A DNA stretch of 64,000 nucleotides from Nephrocerus scutellatus (GCA_947095585.1 OX352765.1:93828965-93892964); one strand, 5' to 3'. Shown: positions 1-13,290, counted from the first letter of the stretch. A program made the numbers and translations. Notes: a model not told the origin generated them from the letters alone.

Positions 1-1200
1 TCTGCCATCCGGCTCGACTCACGAACAATTCAATTGAAAGCTTTTCATTATTTCGAATTGGTTCAGAATCCAAATCATGGCGGATGATGATAAACAGTAG
101 CCATCGGCGGTGAGATTGTGTGCAAATGGAATATTCCGCCGCGAGTCAATATCTGCTACAGAATGACTGTCAATAGAGTACCGTACCTCGTGCATACGAG
201 AAAGGACCAAATCGTATGTATAATTCCCTGAATTCCCACAAATTAGCGAAGCGCTCGCCACTATTTGTTGTCGATCCTACGCACCGGATAGGAAATCGCA
301 CAATACGGTCGGTGGACATTCTGAATCGGAACTTTTCAAATCACAGCACTATGTATAGCTAGCTACTGCGGATGTGCAATTTAGGTCTTGCATAGAAACG
401 AATATATAAACGTATACACGTGCAGTTCACTCCAACTAGAGAGCTTCCACGTCCACTAATGGTCGTTGTCGTCCTCGTTGTTGTTCCAATACTCAACAAA
501 AGCAAAAAACCAATCGCATCTACCTGAAAACGATCGTCTATTGAAGTTATCTAACTGGTGGTACTGGTTCTTTGAATGCTCAACTAAATAGATGCCTAGA
601 TACAAAGGGAAAACTGGGCGCACACAGGCAATTGAATGAAATTGCATTTTTTGCTTGGCATCTTATAAAGTTTTGTTTTTAAGACCTAAAATCATCCTTA
701 TGTGCCTCGCATGCTGTAGGGATCGGGCTTACGTTACGTTAGAGCAAGAGTCGGGGGAAACGGAGACGCTTTTTTATTAAATTCTTCGCGTGCCCGTGGC
801 TGGCTGGCTGGCTGGTAAGATCTTTTGATAAATTTTTAACCCACTTCCTAGAGCCCGACTTTATTAAAACTTTGCACACATGTGTATTTCCCATGACAAC
901 ACTTTCTGTTTTAATTTGATTATGATCGGGCCGCGGTGTCGGGGGCTCCCATACAAATTTTTTCCCCATATAATGGCATCAGAACATGTCATACTATAAT
1001 GACTGTGTTCTGTGTGCGCTAGTGCGCTGTGAGCAGCCCTGCTTTGCTTTACGATTGGGGTTGTTGTTTTGCAGTGCTTTGCATGTGTTTTTATTTTTCA
1101 GCATTTATAGTGGAATTTAGTATACTTTTTGTTATTAGTTATTTCTTTCTTACTCTTATTAATTCTCCTAGCACAGCATAGCGCTGATAGTAGACAATAT
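1..1200. other. Intergenic, no gene recognised
   Basis: No convincing exon or transposon protein was found. The stretch around 790-960 (minus-strand frame 739-969) contains a motif around the words actttattaaaactttgcac and gatcgggccgcgg that partly recurs near 33510-33560, which suggests a degenerate interspersed repeat rather than a gene. Confidence 0.4.
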
Positions 1201-2130
1201 AGCACAATCTACCAACTCGCTCGTAAGCACGTCAAATAGAAACACCACATCAACTACCATGCTAAGGCAATAGACGGCTCTTTGAGCCTTATGGAGGAAC
1301 AACAATTAACCCGCTGGACAAAACATTTTAAGAATGTTTTGAATTGTACTTCGCCAGGCACGTCCACCAACCCACAAATGCACTCTAATAGACTACTTAA
1401 CATCAGCGTCGCTACTCCTTCGTTGGATGAGATAAGGACAACAATTCGTTAATTGCAATCAGATAAAGCAGCAGGCAATGACAACATCTACGCAGAACTC
1501 CTTAAGTCAAGGTATCTGGGAATCTGAAACCATTCCATCGTCGTTAAAAGAAGGCTCAAGTATTGAGAGTCAAGCAAGGCTGCACCCTCTCACCATTGCT
1601 TTTCACAATTGTCATCGACTGGGTGATGAAAATAGTAACCCCTACTCCATCGGGTTTGCCATGGAATGTTTTTCACAACTTAGAAGACCTGGACTTTGCC
1701 GATGATATCTGTCTTCTATCACAATCGCTAGGTGACATCGAGCGAAAATTAAACTCACTTCCACGCTAACCTGCCTCCAAGTCTTCGTCAACAAGTGCTT
1801 AAGGCGGATACTAAGAATTAGATGGATGGACATAATCACCAATCAAGACTTGTGGAGAGTAACGTAGTAGGAATCAATCGCGATCAACATCAATCGACGA
1901 AAATGGTGCTGGATTGGCCACACTTTTACTCGTTCGACGCTCGACTGGAATCCACAAGAAAGCCGCCAAGTTGGCCGTCCTAGCAAGACATGGAAAAGGA
2001 CAATAGAAGAGGAAACAAGATCCCACGGGGCAGAATGGCGTCTCCTGAAACCTCAGGCGATAAATCGAGTTCATTTGTGGACGTTTGTAGAAGCCCTATG
2101 CTCCCCCGCGGAGTCAAGGAAAGAAAGAAG
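1200..2130 (+). mobile_element. Decayed non-LTR retrotransposon, RT core to C-terminus
   Basis: Broken + strand frames read through the reverse transcriptase of a non-LTR element. Around 1290-1500 the frames give RT N-terminal text with a SDKAAGND-like turn. At 1563-1769 a frame carries RVKQGCTLSPLLF followed by EDLDFADDICLLS, the RT catalytic box with the aspartate pair present. From about 1875 to 2110 a third frame gives RRKWCWIGHT, LDWNPQESRQVGRPSKTWKRTIEEE and WTFVEALCSP, the usual C-terminal region of this LINE type. Several frameshifts and stops lie between the blocks, so it is dead. The same type occurs on the minus strand at 14600-15480. Confidence 0.8.
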
Positions 2131-2164
2131 AATTCTCCTAAATCCATTATCTCTAACTGGCTGC

Positions 2165-2420
2165 AACCCGTTGCAAAGAGCACAAGCTGGTCTTAGGCCA
2201 AATCGATTGTGTGTGGTGGCCTTAAGGTTATCATTTATCTCTTCTTCGTAGAGTTTAAAGAGCCTTTGATGCAACGTAAAGTATAGATGAAATATGGAAT
2301 TCTTTCAGGAACATCAGAATTCCAACACCCATCACAGCGCTCCTGCATGAGACATTCACTGCAATTCTTCGGTATCGCTGTGTCGTTGAAATGCCAGATA
2401 ATGCCACGCAGTTATATCAC
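2165..2420 (+). mobile_element. Second LINE fragment: RT blocks 1-3, out of order
   Basis: Frames here give AQAGLRPNRLCV, then F-V-E-F-K-x-P-L (degenerate DFxxAFD block) and a stretch reading RNIRIPTPITALLHETFTAILRYRCVVE. In an intact element these blocks lie upstream of the QGC...ADD box, but here they follow the C-terminal region of the preceding fragment at 1200-2130. It is therefore a separate 5' RT piece, or a rearranged one. All frames are broken by stops and shifts. Confidence 0.6.
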
Positions 2421-4400
2421 ACAATCTTTGTACCTAACTATTTCCTTGTGATATGGATATAAATATTAGTAGTAGCAATAGTAGTAATATGAATAGTAGT
2501 GTTGCAATTGAAAGCGTAAACTGAATTGAAAAGAAAACACGCACAGGAGTAACCCTACACAGATTTAATTAAAATTAAGATTGGGATTAGGTGAACTAAC
2601 ATCCCATCTCATCCTAGTTCCTATCCTATGAGAAATTCGTGAATTGTGGCATAAATTGGAACGCGAGATGTTATGGTTATGCTGTGCTGTAAAGCTTTTG
2701 AGAAATATGACATAACATCAGGATGTTCTTTCGCGTATGTTTATCTTTAATTTTCTGCTGCACGTTTATGTTCATAGTGGATAGATTCATTATGTTTCCA
2801 TTACGTTCTTTATTGCTGAAGTATCAAGAGCAAAGCTTGGAGTTTTCCATTAAAATTAAAGTGCCATTTTGCAATTCAAGCACGCATTGCAAGGACTTTA
2901 ATTATTAAAGTTGTTAATCAAAGACGTATAGACACAGCATTTCCATATATACTGTAGGTTTTTCCCAAAGTATATATTCAAGTGGAGTGCTTTACCACGC
3001 AAAATTATTAAAAAGGAATGTAAGCAATAGCTGCAGGCAGAAATGTAAGCCGTCCTTTATTCTGCCAGGAGTAAATATGAATACATTTTTTGTGCCTGTG
3101 CGTGTCTCTGTATAGCTTATAAATAAATTAATAAATACCTTTGCACAATACAGGCAATCAATACAATCAATCCGAAATGCACTCATCATTTTCACTTTCC
3201 CAGGCAACTGCATCACTGAACTTTTATTCCTTCCCTTTACCTGAAGAACTGTGCAACAAACATTTTGTTGCTAATGCATTCCATAGAAGAGAGTCCTTGA
3301 AAAATTCAATTTATTATGGAAATTAGTTTTACGAGAAGAAGAAAGTAGAGGAAGGTTATAGAACTTCCTACAATGCCAAGGGGAGCAAAGTTAGCAAAGG
3401 CATTTTCAGAAATTCTTAACAACAAATGATAAAATAAGAGGTACTCCAATACCAATGCACATACGCCGATTCCATTCAAAAGCTGATTGAATGCATATTC
3501 CTATAAATGAAGTATTCCACTTTCCTTTAATTAAAAATAAGTAAAACCAAGATTGATTCACCGGACAGACCATCAACTCAATAAATTCCTAACAATCGCA
3601 CTCAATGAAACTAAAAATAATCAGAAATCCAACAACGAATTGCAAATCAGTAAGAAGTTGCATGCTAACAGTCACTTATCGATGATGGTCGATCGTCTAT
3701 TAATCTCATTTATATGGTTAAGCTCCATCTCTGACCCATGCAAAAGTCAATAAATCGATTTTCAGTCGTTGCAAATGTGCAATTAAAATAGTCCTTAAGC
3801 TATCCTTGGTCTTGGTCTCCGTCTGCAAGTCATAGTGCAGGCGGGGGAAACAGCCTTGGAGTAATTTGATTCAATGAAAATGTGACTTCCCCTTTTTGAC
3901 CAAATTGAGATTACGTTACTTGCCAGAGGGCACTCAATTTCCTTGAATAAATTCAACCATTGAACTGAATGCAGGTAACGTTGTGTTCTAAGAGTAACTG
4001 GAGTATCACTAGAATTGATGCATTACTTATGATGTTAGTCGTTCAAAAACCTAAATGGAATTCAATCTGATCTGTTGTGCATCAAAAGGTAATACACAAT
4101 CATCATCATAATTCACCTGTAACTATATTGTGATGTCGATGTGGGTGACGGGACCAATGTAAGTCTGGCATTTTAAACCTCTTTTCAATGCAATACCATA
4201 TTATCATAGCACCGTCACCGTTAGTCACCATCTGTTCTGTTTATTACCAGTCACTGAATCCGTCACCCAGAATTCACACAGTGTGGCCGATTATCATGAA
4301 ATGAGGAGCGCATCCTAGGACATGTGACAAAAGTGTAATTTTTTCTATGATTGACTTCAAAATAAAACACTAATTACTAATAATGCTATAATTATTCAAT
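2421..4400. other. Intergenic, nothing recognised
   Basis: AT-rich sequence with only short frames. The frame at 2723-2908 starts with a hydrophobic run (FFRVCLSLIFCCTFMFIV) but has no splice context or family match I can support. No repeat array was seen. Confidence 0.4.
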
Positions 4401-4404
4401 AATC

Positions 4405-5578
4405 CTTAGGTTAGGTTAGGTTGGGCTGGCTGTCGGCAGGAGGTCGACCCGCTTAGACCAATAGATGATCCATTTGTGATGTCATATGGATCGAGAGGAT
4501 TTCTCGCCAAACTCATTGAACCAGTTGGAGCTTCGAATGAAGCGTAGAAGACTTTTGATGTCAGTGCTTGACAAATCGTTAAGGTCGTTGTAAAAGAAGT
4601 CTCCCAAATGGAACTTAGGCTTTAGAGGAAGAGATGTGCATGTGCAGAGAAGGTGAATAATGGTATTTTCCAATTCCTTGTCCATGCAGTTTCTGCAGAA
4701 GTCATTGGAAAATACACCAAACCTTCCTGCATACTTGCATATATGACAGTAACAGTAATAACACCTATCGTATCGCTTTTGTGCACTCTGTTGGAGCGTT
4801 TCAGATCCAGCGTTGGCTTTTGTCGCTACACAAGTTATACCATCTGTTTATCTAAGGTTGGTTTTGTCAGTAGCATCCTGCTTTAACATGAGTTAGCATG
4901 TAGCAATCGATATGCCTAGGGGACCATTCCATTTTCCGGTAGAAGGGACAGCGTAGTACCATTTTTGGCGAGTTTATCGGCCCTGCAGTTCCGCAGAATG
5001 TCCCTATGCCACAGCAACCAATACAGGTGAATGTTGAATCTCCCTTAGAGATGATCGGTAGTCTAGGGCTACAATAGAGTTCGTAGAGATTGATTCCAGG
5101 GATCTCAAAGCTGCTTGACAGGACTTCTGTAATCGCTGTGATTTCCGCTTGAAAAACATTACAGTGATTAGGAAGACGGAAAGAGAGACTTATATTTAGA
5201 GTTTTTGAAAAAAACACCTCCGCCTCCCTCCCATCATCAGTTTTTGACCTTTCAGCATAGAAACTGATTGATTCATCTTCAGATATACCGCCTTCTTTCC
5301 AGAGTTATCTGGAGGGTGAGTGTGAGTGATCCGACTTGTAAACAGGATATTAATTAGTTCGCCAGGTGATTTGTCCACCTTCATGGCCGACAGTGCAGCT
5401 GCGATCGCCGATGTGTTGACGTTGTTAAAAGTGCCTTCAATATCCAGGAATGCTACCTTTGTATAGTCCTTATGGTGGAGTGAATATGCAATAGAACTTA
5501 CTAGCATTTCTACAGCTTTGCCTTTGCAATAAGCATGTTGCTCATTAAACAGACTGATATATCTGAAATCTTTTTAAC
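4405..5578 (-). mobile_element. RNase H-type LINE (I/LOA-like), internally deleted
   Basis: Minus-strand pieces of a non-LTR element with RT and RNase H. At 5196-5578 the frame reads NEQHAYCKGKAVEML, then YTKVAFLDIEGTFNNV, the first aspartate block of RT for this clade. It then jumps from LINILFTSRI directly into RNase H text at 4867-5217 (FRLPNHCNVFQAEITAI), so the RT active site is missing. The 3' end at 4482-4740 encodes MDKELENTIIHLLCTCTSL, part of a CCHC-like terminal zinc motif, followed by NDLSSTDIKSLLRFIRSSNWFNE. The terminal sequence at 4405-4450 matches, in reverse, the 3' end of the copy at 61684-63388. Confidence 0.85.
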
Positions 5579-5912
5579 TCACATATCATCATCGCAAGCC
5601 GAGTTTAAAAAAAAGTAATTTTTTTTTTAAATTTTGCACGCGACACGTGACACGTGACACGCGTCACGTCATCGCAAGTCAAGTTTTAAAGCAAGTATTT
5701 AAAAAAAAAAAAAGTACACGCTACACACGCGACGCGCGACTCGTGACACGCGTCAAGTCACCGCAAGCCAAGTTTTGAAACAAGTATTTTAAAAAAAATA
5801 CACACAAAACACGTGACGCGCGACACGTGACACGCGTTACGTCATAGCAAGCCAAATTTTAAAACAAGTATTTAAAAAAATTTACACGCGCCACACGCGA
5901 CGCGCATCACTT
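5579..5912. repeat. About 82-bp tandem repeat, roughly four copies
   Basis: Each unit has a CG-rich head made of alternating cacgcgacacgtgacacgcgtcacgtca words, then gcaagccaagttttaaaacaagtattt and an A-tract. Heads start near 5637, 5718, 5802 and 5884, giving a spacing of 81-84 bases; the first unit is partial. It lies directly at the 5' border of the LINE fragment ending at 5578. Confidence 0.85.
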
Positions 5913-8380
5913 ACCAGTCGAGCCGAGCGCTTACCAATTGTTTTAAAAGAAGTCCCTTCAAATTCTGACTGGTAGAAGCCGCGATATACAATCGGACAAA
6001 CGTACAAACTGACAAACTGACAAACCGACACATGTACTCTAGAAAAATGTTCTTGTCCTCTGATTATTAGCTTCACCTTCGGGCTCGCAATCATGCTTCA
6101 ATCCTACAACCATGCTACAATCTCACCGTTTTCATATCCGCCAAACCCACTGTGCGGCAGATCATAGAGTAACCAGCCGACAGGATGCTAGCAAAATATA
6201 CATCAGGCTAGTGGGACAAGCTATGCATGGAACAAGCCACAGACATCATAAATAGTTCGCTGCAACCGACTGGAACTCACCAATTCCCAGTGAAGTAAAT
6301 TCCGATGGGGAAGTTTTAGCTCGCTGGCTGCCAGACAGACAGACAGCACAACCGACAGACAGAGCAATGCAATGTTTATCAAGCGACAAAATGTGGCATC
6401 GTAATAACGCCTCACACGACGCCGAGATATATGGACAATCAAGTCTCAGTGGGTGAAGCGTAGCGTCTCAGTTGGACGAGTCTGTATGCGCAGACAAAGA
6501 CACGAGTACTCGTAGTTGCATCAGCCGGGTCGGCGACGCATTATACCTACCGTCACAGCGTATAACTTCTGGGCGATATCGTAAAATTGCGGTACGCGCA
6601 GCCATTTCAATCCTATGCCTTCCAAGGCTATAATATGTGACCTCTTTGCAAACCAAGATACCGCACGGCCACATTGCGTTCAGCTCAAATTACAATTGCG
6701 GTGGTGTAGGTGAAATTTATATCGAGATTGTGATGCGAGACATAAATTAGTGCAATGCCGCCGCCGGCCAGCGGTGTCTGTGCCACTATCTGTGCCGCAA
6801 TTTCAAAGGCTATGCCGCGACCAATTTTTCCATTAACTGCCAAGTGTCACATGCAAATATTTCTGTCTGTCTGCCCTCAAGTGACAAACTTTGTGATAAC
6901 TAAATCAGCGTACAAAAAAGACAGGAAAGCTGCGGTTAGCAAACTCCCGCTGCCAACCATGCCGCAGTTTACTTACCCCCTCCGCGAGAAACATTTTCAT
7001 TCGGGAATCTTCGAAGCAAACATGACCACAGAACTGGAATTATAGTCTGGCGGGTTGTTCTTATGTCGGATATGGCGGCAATTTGCCTTATCAGTGACTC
7101 CACGACTTGTGCGTTACGTTACGACAAGGCAGGATCTACATTACTGTAATGCAGACTGTCTACCATTGTGAACGTGCTAGCTCTTAACCAGCGGTAGTAC
7201 AATCATTTCAAGGTGTTAGGACAATGGCCGATTTGTGCTCTTCCGTTTTATATTTTTTAAATGAAAAACGAGTTGTAAGTCTCATCGAAATACATACCTC
7301 TCCACCTAACTATAATAACATCAAAATTGTGTTCTTTTGTTATATTTTTGAAAAACCGGTGAGAGAAAATTTAATTTTTTTAAAATAAAAGCTCCATAGT
7401 ACAGAACAAATCCACTGTCCATAAGAGAAATAAATTAATTTCACTGCTTATTACTGCCGCTTAAAAGAACCACATAAAAGTTGCTGTTTTTTTTTTGTAT
7501 CTTTGTACTTTCATACGTCACACCTCATTGTCTGATGCACCGTACAGCAATTTGCGAAGCGCCAGATGATGCTTGAATCCTTATGCAGACAACCAACCAA
7601 CCTGTGATGGGTACTGCTCGTCGTCTCTTACAAGCACAATTCTTTCCAAGCTTTCACATTTGCATATTTCTATGTGACCTGACCACTCACTACAAGTGCA
7701 CTCACTCGATTGTTGTTATCCATTTCATTTAAACCCAGACGCAAAATGATAAACCGCAAATAATCGTAAAAACGAAAATTATGCTCCACGGTCACGTTTC
7801 ACGCGTCAAGTCCTGGATATGGTAATTCAACTGACATGGTATACTGGACTAGCAGCAGATGGAATATTTATTTACATCCTTTCCATACTCGAGGGAATTT
7901 CATTTTAAACGATAATCTGAACCACCGAGTGGAGGAATAAAAGCACCGGTTAGCTGCACAGCCGTGCGTTTAGCATCCTGTGTAGTCCACCTTAGGGAAA
8001 AATAGATAATTAGATGTAATTGTACCTGGAACTCTTGTGTTAAGTTTTGGAAAATTTAATTAACCCATTTGCATGGCAGCAACACGAACATATGTAGGTA
8101 CATGCGAATATTTTGATGCACCAGAAGGATATATCGTCAGTTATGTGCATACAAAATTTATGAGTTTTGCTGTTTGTCCGAAATTTTCGACTTTTCTTAG
8201 TTTTTTTCCTTTTTTCATTCCATTATCTTTCTTTCCCAGGACCATAAGGAACAAAACAAAAAAAGAACTACACAAATCCATCATTCGAGTCGTGAGTTAT
8301 GATCGCGAGTTCAGACATCCTATGAAAGACGAAAAACTTTCAGTTTTTCCCAATTTTCCAATTTTCCGGGCAACTTTTCT
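5913..8380. other. Intergenic, no gene recognised
   Basis: Contains GACA-rich simple sequence near 5995-6030 and 6330-6362 and a frame at 6755-7045 of 97 codons that starts at an ATG but shows no domain, signal peptide or splice partners I recognise. The A/T-rich part 7230-8380 holds only short frames. Confidence 0.4.
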
Positions 8381-8383
8381 AAA

Positions 8384-8640
8384 TCTTAAACCTTAAACCT
8401 TAAACCTTCAACCGTAAACCTTTAACATTAAACCTTAAACATTAACCCTTAATCCTTAAACCTTCAACCGTAAACCTTAAACATTAAACCTTCAACCTTC
8501 AACCGTAAACCTTAAACATTAAACCTTAAACCTTAACCCTTAATCCTTAAACCTTCAACCTTCAACCGTAAACCTTAAACCTTAAACTTTTAACCTTAAA
8601 CCTTCAACCGTAAACCTTACACATTAAACCTTAAACCTTT
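8384..8640. repeat. Degenerate heptanucleotide array (CCTTAAA)n
   Basis: About 37 tandem copies of a seven-base unit CCTTAAA with variants CCTTCAA, CCGTAAA, CCTTAAT and ACATTAA. The C+A-rich strand is the + strand. A short echo of the last units followed by the word tctcggaa recurs at 8694-8714, so the array is embedded in a slightly longer duplicated block. Confidence 0.9.
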
Positions 8641-8720
8641 CTCGGAATATGGCGGACATTACAAAATGAGCCAAATCGATTCAGCCGTTCTCCTCAAACC
8701 TTAAACCTTTCTCGGAACAT

Positions 8721-11175
8721 AACAAAGTGATGCGGCTACCAACGAACAGCATTTAATTTTTATATATTTAGATTTTCCCATTGAAGACTGTAGACTCAAC
8801 TTATCAAGTACTCGCACATATATAGCGCGCGCTTCTACTTATTGTAAATATTTTCCCAAACAAACAGCTTCTTCAACTCTTTATGAAAAAAGTTTTTCTT
8901 TGCCGATAATAACCAACCGAATAGAACCAAACCAAAAGCTTTAAACCTTTATTTTCCTTGCAACGTAAATTAAAGTTACTTTGTGTGCATTTACTGAAGG
9001 TACTGCTCAACCCCAAGGTAGAACGTTTTCTTTTTGTTTTCTTTTTCAAAACCCCATCTCGTTCCATTGCCCATAAATTTCTATTTTATTTTTGCTGCGC
9101 TGTTTTTCCAGTACGCCGAACTTTCTATTGTTTAACAGTAAAATGGCAACCATTTAGTCTGAACGCGCGTTTACACGAATCACTCAACCATTAAATAAAG
9201 ACGATTTTTTCATCAGAAAGGACTTAAAGGTAAAGGACTAATGCAACTAAAGGAGCTGATTGCAAAACTGTTATGACGTCTGTGATGAAAGAGTAGCAAC
9301 AACAAAATGCCTGCCAATTACTATTTAAGTTACAACAACAATCAAGAAATATCTAGCGACCCGCTGGTTAATTTGTGCCAAACACCAAAAAAAGGCCTTG
9401 CTTCCTAAGCAATTTTGTTCCCGATTGGTAATTTGAATGCCCGTGGTTGTTGGATTGGATTGTGCCTTTGAGTAATTTTGCTAATGGTACCGATTATAAA
9501 AGTTTTTGATAAACACATTTTTCGGCTTTTAAGCCAAATGTTTTGCCATATTCTCCGATATCCTTAAAATGTTGGATGTCTGCTCATGGAAAGATTTCTG
9601 CTGGTATACGTAAAAATGATTAGGACAGAATGTTGCCAGCATATAACGATAGCCTGCACGTGGTCTCAGCTAAATTGTCGATTTATCGACGACGCGGATT
9701 ATTTATTAAAATTCGCAAAACAAATCGCGAGTCCTTAATCGCGAAAATATGAAAATCTTAAATTACAACCAACTGTCGTGGTTTCTTCGAAATGGCTTAT
9801 TATAATCGAAAATGTCGACATGGTGTTGAGCGGCTTTTTTCGCGTCCTTAATGACTGCCATTATAATTTGGAGAAAAGTAAAAGAATAACGAAACAAACA
9901 TTTGACAGGCTGTCGCTGGTATTATCCTTGATTTGTATTCAGCAGAGGGAGGTGGGCACAAATCGTGAGGATCCCTTTGTTCAAAATACAAAAACATTTT
10001 GTAAAAATGTAAAGCTGGTCACGGAAACTTTTTCCATTATACTGGTATGCACCGGTCGACCTTTGTAACATTAATTTCGGGCCCCGGAGCTGCCAACCTC
10101 TTTATACTGAAGATTGCTTTAATTTTTGATCCTTTTCTCAGTTTGATAATTAACAATGAGAGCTACTAGTAAGTTGGCAAAATTCTATTTTTCCAGCAGG
10201 TAGTTATGCTGATAAGGCTTTCAACAAAAACAGGTCAAAGTTATTGCCATATAGTCAATAGAATTATTCAATTGCTGCTCTTCCTATACTCCCTACTATT
10301 GTGGTTACTTGCATTCAAATGCAATTTCCATTTTGTTGAATCCACAAATAGAAAGGAAAATCCAACTCTGCACTTAACTACGAGTGCATCCCATCGCCGA
10401 CTGTCGAAGGACATCCGCATGCGGCTATGAAAACACAAAGTTCATTATTATCCTTTCAGCTTTCATAGAAAAACCCCATCAATTATAATTCATTTGATTT
10501 TGTTTGTGGGGGCGGTGCCGGGTGCCGGGTGCCGGCGGATAACAACTCCATTGTTCTTGATTCCGTTTTCCACTTCGACGTCGTCTCCGATGGAAGTTGG
10601 AAGAAGTCAAGCCAACAGCAGTTGTTTTTTTATTCGAAAGAACTCCTTGTAGATTAAGCGCCGGAATGGCGTCTGGCGACATTTCTCGAGCATCGAGGAA
10701 GGCAAGTACTCCATTATACTCACAAACGTATAAGCAACGAACGTTTTTTTTTCTCCTGCTTTAATATTTCCTTAAGGAGTCCACAGTTTTACTTGCATAG
10801 AAGACGCACTTTTTCTGTGCATTTTCACCCGCGTAGAAGTAATAACTGCATTCCATTTGTCATTTCTCAGACGTAGTATGACAGGCAGGAAGCAACGAGG
10901 ACATGCAATTGCATAGGAAGAATAAGTACTTGGTAGATGGTGGTAATGGATGGCATAAATGTGCTTTCAAAGACTGCATGTGGTGTCGCAGTTAAGCAAT
11001 GCTGCCAGTTTAAGTTGAAGTACTTCGCACAGTAGATGCATAAAAATTAAATATGAACCTTCACTCCATTTTTCATTTTCAAATTGACGGCGGTATACAA
11101 GAGATAATAACTTAAATTTTATTATCAAGGAGTCTTTTTATTGCAAAACAATTTCGTTTACAAAAACTCATTTCA
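8721..11175. other. Intergenic, nothing recognised
   Basis: Mixed AT-rich DNA. Frames at 8958-9194, 9778-10068 and 10206-10430 show no family features. A short G+C-rich stretch at 10508-10540 has an imperfect ggtgccgg triplication. No RNA gene or transposon protein was identified. Confidence 0.4.
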
Positions 11176-11179
11176 ATCC

Positions 11180-11690
11180 GCTCATATATTCACTTTATTT
11201 CTATCATTATCATATTTGGCCCTACAGCTACAACACCTATCCATAACGGCCATAGACGTCAAATTACAGCTCCGCTCAGACCAATTGACATCTCCAAAAT
11301 GGCTGCTTATTCGGTTGCCAAATTTGGCGCGCAAGAGATCGATTGTCAGTCGGCTTGTATGGCATGTGGCGCCATCTTTTTGTAACCAAAGGTCATCCAT
11401 ATGCATGGCATCGATTTGAGGCCATAAAAAGTTGGTCATCACGACTCACGGCGTTTCCAGCAGTGTTTTCGAAAAAATTGGCCACTCCAATATCCACATC
11501 AAACTATCACTTTTAATGGATGCATTGGGTTCCCCACGATTATGTCTAGCTGTTCCAACCCCCAAATCTGACAGTTCTGCTTGTTTGCATAGCCCTCGAG
11601 ATGGAAAAGCGCTTCGTCTGAAAAGATGATTTTCGACCGAAATAGACGTCATTATCAAGCTGGCATATGGCCCACGCAAACAGCTGTTAT
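11180..11690 (-). mobile_element. Dead mariner-type transposase fragment
   Basis: Reading the minus strand gives the DDE transposase core of the Tc1/mariner superfamily. One frame near 11560-11640 has KIIFSDEALFHLEGYANK with the first catalytic aspartate. After a frameshift the frame at 11182-11442 gives MTNFLWPQIDAMHMDDLWL and QKDGATCHTS with the second aspartate, then DVNWSERSCNLTSM. In active relatives the last block reads CDL; here the third catalytic aspartate is replaced by asparagine. Two frameshifts or stops and the missing N-terminal DNA-binding region show that it is inactive. No inverted repeats were located. Confidence 0.85.
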
Positions 11691-11799
11691 TGAAGCTTCA
11701 ACTCCTGAGTCATCTGAACCTTGTGGGCGAATAATATGAGGTCTTTAAGTACACATTAAGGTTGAACTGCTTTCTGAGAAAAAAGATAAGCCTGGAATT

Positions 11800-13290
11800 T
11801 ATTCGGTTTGAATTCCACCCGAATCAAGAATGACTTGAATGTTCGACATAACAGAAATATCGCGAACAAATCAAGCTAGAATTGCGTTCGTTTTGACTGA
11901 CAAACTCAATGGAAGCCTATAGCGTTGTATCTTCAGCAAATGAATGGATATCGCAGATTGTAGAAGAGAACAGGTCATTGATATAAATATATTAAGAAGA
12001 GTGTAGGCGACAAGGATGACTCTTGTGGCGCGCTAGCATTGATGCCTGGTAAAGCGGAAGATATTTCGTTCAATACAACTTTTATTTTACGGTTCCATAA
12101 ATAATCAATGAATCTATGCAATGATTATTATTATTATTAATAAGACAATCATGCCATACTCTATCAAAAGCCTTTGAAATATCCCAGATACGCTTGATTC
12201 ACCTAGATTTTCAATGCTTCGGTCCCAACGTCATGAGTTCACCGGAAGAGTGATTTTTACGAAATCCATACTGAACATCGGATAAAAGAGCATTCGAATC
12301 GAGTTAGCTTATTACTTTGAATTAAACAAAGAATTCATTACCTTCGATAGAACCAAAAAAAAAAACAATAGGGTGGTAGTTAGTAGGTGCTGATTTATCA
12401 CCTTTTTTCGGAACGAATTCAATATTAGCCAGTCTTCATTGAGAGATGAAACAATTTGCTAAGAGGTTTTGCAAGAGTATCAGGAAATTCTTTAAAAAAT
12501 TAATAGCGTAATACCGTCGAGTCCAGTCGCTTTGTTGGAGTTAAGTTTTTAAAGAATCTGTTGCGCCAAAATATTACTATTTCGATTCTTACCTAAAAGA
12601 CATCACTCCACAAGTAAAAACCCGCATCAGAAGTACCCTTGATATTCGGTCTGTTAAAAAAGTATCTGAGACCAAACATCTGTTTCCACATGACAAACAG
12701 TTCCTACTGTCGTATTCTCATATGCATCCTGTCGTGCCAACCAAACTGGCGGTTAACTTTCCAATCTCCAAAGGGATATTTTCGCGCATGCCCATAACAT
12801 CAAAGAAATTCTCAAAATAGTGGGAAATTTCCTTTGATATCAATGCCACGGATTATATTGAAAAAATGCTCTCAGTATCTATCGGAGCACAACAGGATAA
12901 AACCGAAGCATATCCTTTGGTGGAGTTTTCAGTCTTTATCGTACACCGGTTGCGAACGGAATATAACGCGCATCAAATCGAAAGACGACGTGCAGAGGTT
13001 TTTTTTCAGTCATCGAGAATTTTTTTTATCAATTTGCGTTTAAAAACTCTGGCGAATTTGCCACCTGTCAGAGAAGTATTGACATTATAAACAACCCTTT
13101 AGCTACTAGTACTAATGGCACAGATGCAAGTGCGGTTTTTTTGGTCCAATCTAGCGTGTTCGGTAGATTTACGCAATCCTTTTGTGCAATAAGTGCGGAT
13201 TGAAGGCAATCGAGCGCAGTGGCGGTATTTTTGTTAGGGGTTCGAATGGTCAATACATTACCCTGTATTTTTGTGTTGGGATAGAACAAA
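11800..13290 (-). mobile_element. Dead CR1/Jockey-like LINE, RT domain
   Basis: Minus-strand frames, read from about 12570 down to 11820, give LTPTKATGLDGIT, IEFVPKKGDKSAPTNYHPI, SNALLSDVQYGFRKNHSSGEL, WDISKAFDRVWHD, an INDLFSS block and HSFAEDTTL. These are consecutive RT blocks of an APE-type non-LTR element without RNase H. The catalytic box has become FAED instead of FADD. The frame at 13068-13289 may be an upstream part of the same element but is not recognisable. Many stops and frameshifts make it a fossil. Confidence 0.75.

Noticed and set aside
8384..8640. Interstitial telomere
   Set aside because: The unit CCTTAAA is not a known arthropod telomere repeat and dipterans generally lack TTAGG telomeres; no telomeric context is seen.
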